Shown here: positions 34,666 to 43,013 of the stretch, piece after piece
Numbering within the stretch: position 1 is the stretch's first letter
How the letters are laid out: the number at the start of each line of letters is the position of its first letter
Source: Kordiimonas pumila
GTDB taxonomy: Bacteria; Pseudomonadota; Alphaproteobacteria; Sphingomonadales; Kordiimonadaceae
DNA length: 64,000 nt
NCBI RefSeq assembly: GCF_015240255.1
Contig: NZ_CP061205.1
Span: 62,001 to 126,000, forward strand
Reading direction: 5' to 3'
Notes under the pieces: generated by a model
Database searches by the model: none
The model's input: the letters and a program-made list of their open reading frames with translations, nothing else
What the model was told of the DNA's origin: nothing
Made by a program: the position numbers and the translations under genes

Positions 34666-36243
34666 CTAGCGGATTGGGGCGGTTTGTTTGCCGAATACGC
34701 GCTCGCGCGCTGTGTCTATAACCCGGGCATAATCTGTGTATAGTTTTTGTTCGTCCACCATGGTGCTTTTGCCTTCGTGCATCACCACACGGCCTGCGAC
34801 CATAACGGTTTCCACGTCATTACCGCTTCCCGCCACAAGAAACACGCTCAAAGGATGAGACACCAGCCGGTAACGCCACTCGTCGATGTTAATCATCACA
34901 AGGTCGGCTTCTTTCCCCGGCTCGATGGATCCAAGGCTGTCGCTCCAGCCAAGGCCCATAGCGCCGTACCGTGTGCCAGTTGCAAGCGCGGTCGTTGGTG
35001 GGCAGGCGGTATTGTCGCCCATGGATTCATTCACCATCAAGTGCATAGCGCGCATCGCTTCTGGCATACCGCCTGTAAAGGAAACACCGCCATCTGTGCT
35101 GGAAGAAACGGCAAGACCCGCTTTCAGAAACTTCGGCATCATACGAGTTTCACTAATGCTTCGTTCACCGAGAAGGCCGTAGTTTGCTGGCGAGTAGCAG
35201 ATGTTAACATCGCCATCCACCAGCATTTTAAACTCTTCGTCCGTAACCCGGTTGGTATGAACAGAGAGCATTTTGTTGGTCAGAAGCCCTTGGTCGTAGA
35301 ACCGTTCAATTGCCGAACGACCAAAGACCCGCTTGTTGGCTGATGCCTCATTACTGACCGCCCCCAAGTGGGCAGAATAATGTACGTCATATTTATCAGA
35401 AAACGCCTTGAGAGCTTTAAGTTGTTCGTCAGAGCTAGTGAAGGACACCAGTACAGACGGCATGATCCGAACTAAGCCAGATGAATGGTTATGCCACTGA
35501 CCTGCCAGTGTCTCCCAGTCTGCGGCTTGGTCTTGCCACGACAAGGCACGGATAAAGTCATTGTTATCATTTGGAATAATAATATCCGAAGCCCAACGCC
35601 CGGTATTAATGCGCATCCCAAGGTCTAAGGCAGCTTGTGCCATAATGTGCCCAGAATTGAGAGATCCTGTATCCCCGATAAGGGTGGTGCCGCCGCGCAG
35701 TTGTGTCCATAAACTGTAGCGCGCAATGATGAGTGCTTCTTCCGGCAGTATCTGGTCTTCCACACTCGTCAGCTCAATAAAGTATTTGCCCAGCTCTTCA
35801 ATATTGGCTCCTTGCGAGAAGGCGGTTGGTACAAGGTCAGAATCGTCGGGCTTGAAACTGTCCGGTCCTTCCACAAAAGCTTCGTGCCAATGTGGATTTA
35901 CAAAACCGGGCAGCACCATTTTGCCTTTGGCATTTATAACTTTCTCCGCAGGGGGTGGCGCTGTGGAGGCATCGCCCACGGCTATAATCTTCCTACCTTT
36001 AATGAGGACCCAGCTTTCAGGAATAACTGTATTGGAAGCATCCCCCGCATAGAGAAAGCCTCCTTTTATGAGGGTTGATTCGGGCTTTCCAGTATTCTGA
36101 GCATGGGATGCTGATACGGTGTTTGAAGGCACCATGCTCGCGGCAAGGGGTGCGACGGCACCCATAGCTCCTATGCCTGCTAGAAAAGCGCGTCTATGAA
36201 GGCCGCTCACTGCCGAGACCGGGCTGTTTACTTTTTTTATCAT
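34666..36243 (-). CDS. Tat-exported TRZ/ATZ-family amidohydrolase
   Basis: A 525-residue TRZ/ATZ-type metal-dependent hydrolase. All ligands are visible: HWH in NPHWHEAF, His in SAHLG, His in LSVHTNR and Asp in SSSTDGG. The C-terminal sandwich has GSIEPGKEADLVMINIDEWR. The N-terminus HRRAFLAGIGAMGAVAPLAAS is a Tat-type signal, so it would be folded and loaded with metal in the cytoplasm and act in the periplasm. The start at 36243 was chosen because it gives the Tat signal right at the N-terminus; the open frame extends 75 bases further. It closes the operon starting with the tannase. Substrates of the family are triazines, adenosine-type amines and other C-N bonds; the actual one is unknown. 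Confidence 0.88.
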   Translation of the reverse strand: MIKKVNSPVSAVSGLHRRAFLAGIGAMGAVAPLAASMVPSNTVSASHAQNTGKPESTLIKGGFLYAGDASNTVIPESWVLIKGRKIIAVGDASTAPPPAEKVINAKGKMVLPGFVNPHWHEAFVEGPDSFKPDDSDLVPTAFSQGANIEELGKYFIELTSVEDQILPEEALIIARYSLWTQLRGGTTLIGDTGSLNSGHIMAQAALDLGMRINTGRWASDIIIPNDNNDFIRALSWQDQAADWETLAGQWHNHSSGLVRIMPSVLVSFTSSDEQLKALKAFSDKYDVHYSAHLGAVSNEASANKRVFGRSAIERFYDQGLLTNKMLSVHTNRVTDEEFKMLVDGDVNICYSPANYGLLGERSISETRMMPKFLKAGLAVSSSTDGGVSFTGGMPEAMRAMHLMVNESMGDNTACPPTTALATGTRYGAMGLGWSDSLGSIEPGKEADLVMINIDEWRYRLVSHPLSVFLVAGSGNDVETVMVAGRVVMHEGKSTMVDEQKLYTDYARVIDTARERVFGKQTAPIR

Positions 36244-36268
36244 GGGTTTGACTTTCTTAAATATGAGC

Positions 36269-36916
36269 TTACTGACACGCTGATGGCAGTGCGCGCAGGA
36301 ACTCACTGGTCTCAGCAAAACCTTTCAGGGCTGCTTTGTCATTTTGACCGCCGGGCATGCTGGCATAAATGCTCATGGCCAGATGCCCGTCAGGCAGATA
36401 GAAAGAAATTGCACGGGTGCGGCTGCCTTTTTCCCCCGGCATATCCACAGCATGAACCGATCGGATGCGGGACAACCACAAATGACCGTGTACACCATTA
36501 CCACCGTCTGCATAGGCATCTACCCAGCCATCAAACATGTCTTCCTGCCGCATGGGTGTGAAGCTGGGAAATTGAAAATAATGGTTGCCATCCATAGTGT
36601 AAACAAGGTCCAGCTTTGTGCGAGCGCCCCAGCCATCAATGGTGGTGAAAACATCTTTCACCATATCGGGAGTTGTCAGTACGCCGTGATTCTGCTCTGC
36701 AGGCAGGGCTGTCACAACCTGTGCTTCAGGCATATCCAACATCTGTGCGGCCACTGATGTGGGAATACCGGGCGATTTTTTATAAAAGTCAGCCACCTTT
36801 GTGGACTGTTCTGGTGTTGCACACAACGGCGCTTCCCGGTGCGTAAAATCTGCGTTTGCGCTGACCGTTAAAAAAGTGAACGTCAGGCAGGTAAGGAGTG
36901 CGTTTCTCGTTAGCAT
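36269..36916 (-). CDS. Exported ChuX/HutX-like haem-carrier homologue, copy B
   Basis: A 215-residue protein with a signal peptide (about 1-22) and a mature domain that follows the ChuX/HutX haem-carrier pattern: VAAQMLDMPEAQVVTALP, then DGWGARTKLDLVYTMDG, then GVHGHLWLSRIRSVHAV, then ISFYLPDGHLAMSIY. ChuX/HutX proteins are cytoplasmic, so an exported form is unusual. A Cys near the mature N-terminus (PLCATP) and one at the C-terminus (PSACQ) could form a disulfide, matching the paralogue upstream. It overlaps that paralogue by one base. Haem or another flat ligand is a guess; binding residues are not certain. Confidence 0.65.
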   Translation of the reverse strand: MLTRNALLTCLTFTFLTVSANADFTHREAPLCATPEQSTKVADFYKKSPGIPTSVAAQMLDMPEAQVVTALPAEQNHGVLTTPDMVKDVFTTIDGWGARTKLDLVYTMDGNHYFQFPSFTPMRQEDMFDGWVDAYADGGNGVHGHLWLSRIRSVHAVDMPGEKGSRTRAISFYLPDGHLAMSIYASMPGGQNDKAALKGFAETSEFLRALPSACQ

Positions 36917-37605
36917 CAGTCATCTCCCTCAAGTGTTGTCAAGGTGCAGGCGCGAGGCATCTCTTCAATAAGGTCCCAGGTTTTTTCAAAGCCAACGACA
37001 ATGTCATTGTTCACAGGTTTTCCTGCTTCGGTGCCATAAAGGCCAAAAATCAGATCGCCTTGCAAATCATAGAAGTTAAGGCCGCGAATGCGGGTACCAT
37101 CTCGAGCTGGAATGTCCTGCACATAAATTGTGCTCACCCTGTCAGGGTTGATTTGCCCGATCGCGCTTTTGCCATTACCCGCTGAAACTTCAACAAAGCC
37201 TTTGCGGGAAGATCTTGATTTCACCGGCACTTCGGTCGGAAACACCCAAGCATGGTAACCATCCATGGTCAGGACAAAGCCAACCTTGTTATCAGCACCC
37301 CAGCCTTTTAATGACTTGAGGATTTTATCAAGCCGTGCCGGAGTGGCTTTTGTGCCAAGGGCTTCTTTCTCAGTGAGGCCACTTAATACTTTGGCCTCCA
37401 CGATTGCCAGTTCGCGGCTGGCGATGGGGGCCGGCGCACCCGGCTGGTGCAAACGGTAAAATTCCCGCACCAGAAAGGTTTCGAAGGTATTGGCACACAA
37501 GGTGCTATTATCATCTGCATAAAGGTTGCTTGAAGATGTACCTGAAAGTAGAAGCGTGATCCCGCAGACAGCCCGGGTCACTTTATGTTTCAAGACATTA
37601 GACAT
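36916..37605 (-). CDS. Exported ChuX/HutX-like haem-carrier homologue, copy A
   Basis: A 229-residue exported protein, a tandem paralogue of the next gene: GWGADNKVGFVLTMDGYHAW here matches GWGARTKLDLVYTMDGNHYF there, and RVSTIYVQDIPARDGTRIRG matches RIRSVHAVDMPGEKGSRTRA. Signal peptide at residues about 8-32. The same N- and C-terminal Cys pair is present (STLCANT, PRACTL). The overall pattern resembles ChuX/HutX haem carriers but in a periplasmic setting. The start at 37605 follows AAAGGAGAGATAGAC. It sits 35 bp after the tannase stop, in one operon. Confidence 0.65.
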   Translation of the reverse strand: MSNVLKHKVTRAVCGITLLLSGTSSSNLYADDNSTLCANTFETFLVREFYRLHQPGAPAPIASRELAIVEAKVLSGLTEKEALGTKATPARLDKILKSLKGWGADNKVGFVLTMDGYHAWVFPTEVPVKSRSSRKGFVEVSAGNGKSAIGQINPDRVSTIYVQDIPARDGTRIRGLNFYDLQGDLIFGLYGTEAGKPVNNDIVVGFEKTWDLIEEMPRACTLTTLEGDD

Positions 37606-37640
37606 GTCTATCTCTCCTTTTTCATTAGAGTATCGGACAA

Positions 37641-39329
37641 TCATTTGCGAGGATCATGGGATTCAAAGTTCTGTGGCACGTCAATACTGCCTTCGCCTTT
37701 ATACTTGGCCTCAAGAGGGTAAGGATAAACGGGTCGTTCGCGAACCACTTCACCGTCCACTTTCTGCTGTGCAATCATGGCGTCAGGGGCTTTGCCATTT
37801 TCTACCCAATCATCCAGCAATTTGAGCGCATCAAAACTTTCAAACCCCACACCGCCATCGCAGTGGTCAGCACCCGGCATCAGGAACATGCGCGCAAAGT
37901 CAGCAACAGCATCGCGGCCACCCATGGCATTTGAAACTTTGTCATACCAGACAATAGATGCTTCTGCTGGAATGGCACTATCTGCCCAACCATGGATAAT
38001 AATCATCTTGCCACCAGCATCTCGGAACGCGCTGAAATCCGGGTCGTTTACGTCCCACATATCACCAATGTCTTTTAGAAGCTCTTTGTCGCGTTCCCAG
38101 TTAAAATCAGTGCGCCAGTGCCAGCCCGGTTCTTTGGATTCAGGGAAAGCCATAAAGCGCAGATAATCACCCCCACACTGCTGAGAGTATGTCAGTTTAT
38201 CACCGTGGATTGGTGATTCGCCAGTTACAGGCAAGGTCCATCCTGGCCATGCTGATTCAGACCCGTAAGCAGAGCCAGGGTACAGAAATTCACCCGTTTC
38301 ACTATAGATTGGGGCATAGATGTTTTTCACCACATCCACTTCTTCTTCTGTCAGGCAAACTGGACCAACGCTGCCTTTGCCACACTGAATAGTCACCGGA
38401 TCAAAGTCACATTTGCGCGGGTCCGAAATCAGGTTATCTTTCACGCCGTCCAGTTCGTCACAAGCGTCCATGACGGCTCTTTGCAGAGCTGGCACTTTGG
38501 CCGCATTCATGCGCGGTTTGCCGTCTGGGGTGAAGGCTGCTTTCTCAAGGCTGGTACAACGCAGCACATTCACGCTGGTATAATCTATTGTCGGGCCGCG
38601 CATCAGCACACCATCAAAGTCAGTTGGGTAGCGAGACGCTGTCATGGCACCGGCCTGCCCTCCCTTCGAACAACCTGTCATGTAAGAACGGGTCGGTTGA
38701 ACGCCATAATAAGTGCCGATGATAGCTTTCGCGGTAATAGGCGCTACATGGTTCGCGCGGTAAGCAAAGTCTCGGCGGGCCTGTATGTTGTCTGCTGCCC
38801 ATGTGCCGTCAAAAGGGTGCTCCCCCCAATGACCACCATTGTTCATCATGGTTGCATAGCCATGCATAAGGCCAGCAAGAGTGGCGTCTGTTGATATTTT
38901 TCCGCACCAACCGTCACAAGCCACAAGTAGGAACTTGCCGTTCCAGTCTTCAATAGCTGGCAGGCGCAGTTCAAAATTGATCTGCGGGTTTATATATCCT
39001 GCTACAAGGCAGTGGTCTGGTATCGCTTTGACATCTTCAGGCAGGACAGCCGCCATGGCACGAGATCGACGTTTGGTTTGCCATGCTTCAGCATCCGTCA
39101 TCTCTTGATTGTGAATCATGCTGCCGCTCATGACCTTGGCCCGTACCTGACCACCATCAAGTTCAGACAGGTCCAAAATACGAAGGGCAGAACAAGGATC
39201 TTCCACAGCCGGTGGAGGAGACGCCTGCAAAGGAACTGCCAGCATTATCAGGAGTAAACTGGCCAAGAAGCTGACAGCAGTCAGCCGCCTTTTCAGCTTG
39301 TGAGTATTCATTTGAAGTTTTTTTGTCAT
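37641..39329 (-). CDS. Exported tannase/feruloyl esterase family hydrolase
   Basis: A 562-residue tannase/feruloyl-esterase-family enzyme that would cleave ester bonds of phenolic acids outside the cytoplasm. Signal peptide at about 10-35. The serine elbow is GCSKGGQ in YMTGCSKGGQAGAM, the catalytic His is in GADHCDGG, and the flanking cysteines (GC-S and HC) form the CS-D-HC arrangement known in the family. IIIHGWADSAIPA carries the Asp region. The start at 39329 follows GGAAGAGTAAA. First gene of a four-gene operon; two tandem palindromes lie 117-163 bp upstream, shared with the divergent PQQ dehydrogenase. Confidence 0.9.
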   Translation of the reverse strand: MTKKLQMNTHKLKRRLTAVSFLASLLLIMLAVPLQASPPPAVEDPCSALRILDLSELDGGQVRAKVMSGSMIHNQEMTDAEAWQTKRRSRAMAAVLPEDVKAIPDHCLVAGYINPQINFELRLPAIEDWNGKFLLVACDGWCGKISTDATLAGLMHGYATMMNNGGHWGEHPFDGTWAADNIQARRDFAYRANHVAPITAKAIIGTYYGVQPTRSYMTGCSKGGQAGAMTASRYPTDFDGVLMRGPTIDYTSVNVLRCTSLEKAAFTPDGKPRMNAAKVPALQRAVMDACDELDGVKDNLISDPRKCDFDPVTIQCGKGSVGPVCLTEEEVDVVKNIYAPIYSETGEFLYPGSAYGSESAWPGWTLPVTGESPIHGDKLTYSQQCGGDYLRFMAFPESKEPGWHWRTDFNWERDKELLKDIGDMWDVNDPDFSAFRDAGGKMIIIHGWADSAIPAEASIVWYDKVSNAMGGRDAVADFARMFLMPGADHCDGGVGFESFDALKLLDDWVENGKAPDAMIAQQKVDGEVVRERPVYPYPLEAKYKGEGSIDVPQNFESHDPRK

Positions 39330-39445
39330 TTTACTCTTCCGATATGTCTTTGGCGGAACAGCGGATGATTTCCGATGCCCACACCCAGTGAAACATTGAT
39401 CCCTGAAATTATTGACTGAGAGGCCTGTGCAGCAATCATTATTGT

Positions 39446-39492
39446 GTGTCAGGCATGACACAAACCGCCTCTTTGTATGTCAGGCATGACAC
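39446..39492. promoter_or_regulatory. Two tandem 16-bp palindromic operators between tannase and PQQ dehydrogenase
   Basis: GTGTCAGGCATGACAC (39446-39461) and ATGTCAGGCATGACAC (39477-39492) are near-identical palindromes whose starts are 31 bp apart, about three helical turns. They sit in the divergent promoter region and could control both operons. The binding protein is not identified. The nearby OmpR-type regulator normally uses direct repeats, so a TetR, GntR or LysR-type protein encoded elsewhere is also possible. Confidence 0.75.
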
Positions 39493-39503
39493 ACTTTAAA
39501 TCT

Positions 39504-39689
39504 GGAGGAGGATTGGACTGGATGATAGCGTTTAAACTTGGATTCACAGCTAGAAAGAATGTGCATGCGCTGGGTCATCGCTCTTGTTGCTTTATACTGT
39601 ATTTTTCTGCAACCCGCGTGGTCAGAAGACTGGCCGTCATATGGCCTGAACCCAGAGGAAACGCGTTTCTCCAATCTCACAGACATTAA
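39504..39689 (+). other. Strong ribosome site and overlapping leader ORF ahead of the PQQ dehydrogenase
   Basis: GGAGGAGG (39504-39511) is correctly spaced to an ATG at 39522 that opens a 55-codon frame running out of phase into the dehydrogenase gene. The dehydrogenase frame itself has a stop at 39526-39528 and its first good ATG only at 39559. This is either a leader ORF for translational coupling or a frameshift in the sequence. Confidence 0.4.
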
Positions 39690-41604
39690 TCTCGACAATA
39701 TTGGCCGCCTTGGCTTCGCTTGGTCCTTTGAAAATTTTGTTGTGCGGGGCCGTACGCACAGAGGCAATGAGGCAACCCCACTAATGGTGGCTGGCACACT
39801 CTATTTTTCAGGGCCTTGGAGTGTAGTGTATGCATTGGATGCAAGGACAGGAACCCTTATCTGGCAGTATGACCCTGATGTTGCCGGGCAGGCGGCCCGC
39901 AGTGCCTGCTGCGATGTGATAAGTAGGGGGGTTGCCTATACGAATGACCGTATTATTGCAGCCACGTTTGACGGATACCTTGTGTCTCTAAATGCTCAAA
40001 CGGGCACGCCAGTTTGGCGCACGGACACCTTTACCGACAGATCCCGCAATTATTCCATTACAGGCGCACCGCGTATAGCGGGTGACTTAGTTCTTATAGG
40101 AAATTCAGGCGGCGAGTTTGGGGTCCGCGGGTATGTGTCGGCTTATCATATTCTTGATGGCAGCCTTGCATGGCGGTTTTACACTGTGCCAGGCGTTGAG
40201 CCGGATATATCGGACGTATCCAAAATGATGCGAAACAGCTGGAGTATAAATACCGACTGGTCTTATGCGGGCGGTGGTACTGTATGGGACAGTATTGTCT
40301 ATGATACTGAAATGGGCCGTGTATACATTGGGGTTGGGAATGGTTCTCCGTGGCCCGCGTGGGAACGCAGCCCCGGCGGCGGCGATAATCTGTTTTTATC
40401 CTCACTTGTGGCGCTGGATGCAAAAACAGGCGCATATATCTGGCACTATCAGACTACCCCTGCTGATAGTTGGGATTACACAGCAACCCAGCAAATTACC
40501 CTAGCACATCTGGCGGAAGGTAATAGTCACGTTCCTGTCCTTATTCAGGCCCCAAAAAACGGCTATTTTTATGTGATCGACCGTCGGAATGGACGCCTTA
40601 TATCGGCCGAACCCTATACGAAGGTAACCTGGTCCAAGGGTATAGACCCTGACACAAAGCGCCCCATTTTAAATGAAGAAGCAATTTATAGCGGTAAACC
40701 CGGTCTGGTTCGACCAGCTCATATGGGGGGGCATAACTGGCAGCCTATGGCTTATAACCCCGATGCTCAGGTGGTGTTCCTTCCTGTGTTGGAAGAGGCA
40801 TTGGAATATCAAGGCTATGAAAAAGACAGATATAAAGCTGGGGAAATCAGGGTAAAGGCCCGTGTCAAACAACCCTCAAGTGAGACATCCCCTCTTCTTG
40901 GTGACTATGGGGAAGGAGTGCCACATTCAGTGTTGAAAGCCTGGGATGTTGCTTTGCAAAAGGAAGTCTGGAGCTCTGATCCTATGCCCTGGTGGGCGGG
41001 TGGCGTGCTTGCAACCGCTGGAGGGCTTGTGTTTCAGGGCGGCGCAGATGGGTATTTACGCGCTTATAATGCCGAAGATGGTACCTTGGTTGCAGCACTA
41101 GACACCGGGTCTGCTATTATGGCCGCCCCTATCACCTATCGATTAGACGGCGAACAATATATTGCTGTGCTGGCAGGCTTTGGGGGTGGTGCAAAAACAT
41201 TTCCCTCCGGCTCTGCACCTCTTCAATTTGAAAATAGGGAACGTCTTCTGGTGTTCAAGCTTGATGGCAAGCAGATACCCAAGCCACCCAGCCGCGCTGC
41301 AACAACCAGTCGGACTTCGCATAGTCAAACCAGTTTTGATTTCAGGTTGGCGAGCAGAGGTCAAAAACTATTTTCTGACCACTGCTCGCGTTGCCATGCT
41401 TTTAAAGGAGTACCAGCTAATATTCCAAGCCTGTGGTCGATGCCGCCGGAACTGTATGATACCCTTGAATCTATCGTTTTAAGGGGGAGTATGTCCTATG
41501 CGGGTATGCCGATGTTCGCGGATAGCCTTGACAGCGAAGATATAAAGGCAATCAGAGAATATCTTTTATTTGACCTCTACCGCGAGAGAAAAAAGCAACA
41601 TTAG
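39559..41604 (+). CDS. PQQ- and haem c-dependent alcohol dehydrogenase (type II quinohaemoprotein)
   Basis: A 681-residue periplasmic quinohaemoprotein. Signal peptide MRWVIALVALYCIFLQPAWS is followed by an eight-bladed PQQ propeller with tryptophan-docking repeats (DARTGTLIWQYD, DAKTGAYIWHYQ, NAEDGTLVAALD), the vicinal disulfide CC of the PQQ pocket in SACCDV, and a C-terminal cytochrome c domain (about 600-681) with CSRCH and the axial Met in GMPMF. It oxidises primary or secondary alcohols and passes electrons to the respiratory chain. Start uncertain: TTG 39538, ATG 39559 or ATG 39565 are in frame; the last two sit at the signal peptide. Divergent from the tannase operon and convergent with the sensor kinase, with stops overlapping by 4 bases. 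Confidence 0.9.
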   Translation: MCMRWVIALVALYCIFLQPAWSEDWPSYGLNPEETRFSNLTDINLDNIGRLGFAWSFENFVVRGRTHRGNEATPLMVAGTLYFSGPWSVVYALDARTGTLIWQYDPDVAGQAARSACCDVISRGVAYTNDRIIAATFDGYLVSLNAQTGTPVWRTDTFTDRSRNYSITGAPRIAGDLVLIGNSGGEFGVRGYVSAYHILDGSLAWRFYTVPGVEPDISDVSKMMRNSWSINTDWSYAGGGTVWDSIVYDTEMGRVYIGVGNGSPWPAWERSPGGGDNLFLSSLVALDAKTGAYIWHYQTTPADSWDYTATQQITLAHLAEGNSHVPVLIQAPKNGYFYVIDRRNGRLISAEPYTKVTWSKGIDPDTKRPILNEEAIYSGKPGLVRPAHMGGHNWQPMAYNPDAQVVFLPVLEEALEYQGYEKDRYKAGEIRVKARVKQPSSETSPLLGDYGEGVPHSVLKAWDVALQKEVWSSDPMPWWAGGVLATAGGLVFQGGADGYLRAYNAEDGTLVAALDTGSAIMAAPITYRLDGEQYIAVLAGFGGGAKTFPSGSAPLQFENRERLLVFKLDGKQIPKPPSRAATTSRTSHSQTSFDFRLASRGQKLFSDHCSRCHAFKGVPANIPSLWSMPPELYDTLESIVLRGSMSYAGMPMFADSLDSEDIKAIREYLLFDLYRERKKQH

Positions 41605-43013
41605 GTTTTCGGCATAAGTATGGAGGAGAGGGGCAACAATATAACAGCTTCTAGCCCGCCTTCTTCTCTATTTTTCAAAGTAAGCTGACCCCCGCTTCTT
41701 TCAACCAGTTCGCGAGCAATAGACAATCCAAGCCCGGTACCTGACGGAGTTTTCGTGATCGAGTCTTTTAGCCTCACAAAAGGTTCCATAATATGCTCTA
41801 GCTGGCTTTCTGGAACACCGGGGCCGTTATCAATAACGCAAATTGCCAAAGCGTTTGCACGCCTTTCCACATATACTTCAGCACCACCAGCATGGGTCCA
41901 GGCATTATTGATCAAATTTCCAAGACAGCGGCGCATGCTATCTGGCGCAAGCATGACCTGAAGGCCTAAAGGGCCAGAAAAATTGGCTTCAATACCAGCG
42001 TCTTCCGCATCACTGATAACGCTTGCAATGAGTGAATCAAGGTCGAGACGAATTTTTGTTTCTCCGTCACTGGCGGCCCGCGCCAGCCCGAGCCCTTCCT
42101 CAACCAATTTACGCATAGCCTCCCAATCGGAAAGAAACTGAGCCTTCAGTACCGGGTTTTCAATCTGCTCAAGCCTCAGCCTCAGACGTGTCATAGGGGT
42201 TTGTAAATCATGTGAAATAGCGGCTAACATGCGGGTACGATCCTGAATGTGACGTTTCAGTTTTTGCTGCATTATGTTGAAGGCTTTTACAGCATCTTGC
42301 ACTTCTACCGGGCCACGTTCGTCCAGTGCGGAATGGTTGATGTCATCACTAAGCTCGAAAGCTGCCTTTCTGAGGCGACGAAGCGGGGCGGCGGCAATTT
42401 TGGCTATGCCAAATGCCATTATGCCCACAAGCCCGGCCAGAACGAGCAGGTAACGTATATCAATTGGGGGGGGCTCATTAATAATGGTCATCGGCGTTTC
42501 AACAGCCAGCGCGATAGTTCTATCATTTTCAATGACAGCAACCCAACAAGACGGTGGCCGCATTTGCCACTCTTCAATTTGTGTATAGACGGTTCTGGTC
42601 GTACTTTTGGATATATTGCTTCGGGGCAAGTGGTCGATCAGGGTAGGGAAACATACTTCAAGTGGTGCATCATATGTCCTAACAGATTTTGCTATTATGC
42701 CTTCTTCAATCATGGCCTTCATGACAGGAAGCGGCTTTGTTAGTTGATCCCCAAGAGCAACTACATGAATTCCGGGAATCATAGCTTCTGCCACTTTTAC
42801 ACTGGCCGCACTTGTGCTATCCTCCAGAGCCTTGTAAAATGCAACAACCCTTAAAGCCGCACGTTGCTGATGAAGGGTTTCTAGGGTCTTATAGCGGCTG
42901 GCGCCAGCAACCCACTGTCCAAGCATGTTTGCCAAAATGACCCCGACAATTAGGAAAACAAAAATCCGTCCTGTCATCGAGTTAAAAAACGGACTTTTCA
43001 AGGGCGTCAACAT
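41601..43013 (-). CDS. Sensor histidine kinase, EnvZ-type
   Basis: A 470-residue membrane kinase. TM1 is near residues 13-35, a periplasmic sensor loop of about 150 residues has two cysteines (EVCFPT and PSCWVAV), and TM2 is near 188-208. A HAMP domain follows, then HisKA with His in AAISHDLQTPMTRLRL, and HATPase with NLINNAWTHA, DNGPGVP and GTGLGLS. Its start abuts the stop of the OmpR-type regulator with no gap, so they form one operon and a cognate pair. The neighbouring PQQ dehydrogenase and tannase operon are the nearest likely targets, but no direct evidence links them. Confidence 0.92.
   Translation of the reverse strand: MLTPLKSPFFNSMTGRIFVFLIVGVILANMLGQWVAGASRYKTLETLHQQRAALRVVAFYKALEDSTSAASVKVAEAMIPGIHVVALGDQLTKPLPVMKAMIEEGIIAKSVRTYDAPLEVCFPTLIDHLPRSNISKSTTRTVYTQIEEWQMRPPSCWVAVIENDRTIALAVETPMTIINEPPPIDIRYLLVLAGLVGIMAFGIAKIAAAPLRRLRKAAFELSDDINHSALDERGPVEVQDAVKAFNIMQQKLKRHIQDRTRMLAAISHDLQTPMTRLRLRLEQIENPVLKAQFLSDWEAMRKLVEEGLGLARAASDGETKIRLDLDSLIASVISDAEDAGIEANFSGPLGLQVMLAPDSMRRCLGNLINNAWTHAGGAEVYVERRANALAICVIDNGPGVPESQLEHIMEPFVRLKDSITKTPSGTGLGLSIARELVERSGGQLTLKNREEGGLEAVILLPLSSILMPKT

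Noticed and set aside
34513-34743. A 76-codon open frame as an intact small gene
   Set aside because: Its useful part is only the second half of a frameshifted amidohydrolase N-terminus and the rest crosses a terminator hairpin and the end of the convergent gene. Reported as a pseudogene.
34747-35343. A 198-codon plus-strand frame, and similar long frames at 36344-36757, 38481-38894, 49578-50135 and 54316-54810
   Set aside because: They lie antisense inside well-identified genes (TRZ/ATZ amidohydrolase, ChuX-like, tannase, GS-like, M81), have no ribosome sites and no recognisable domains.
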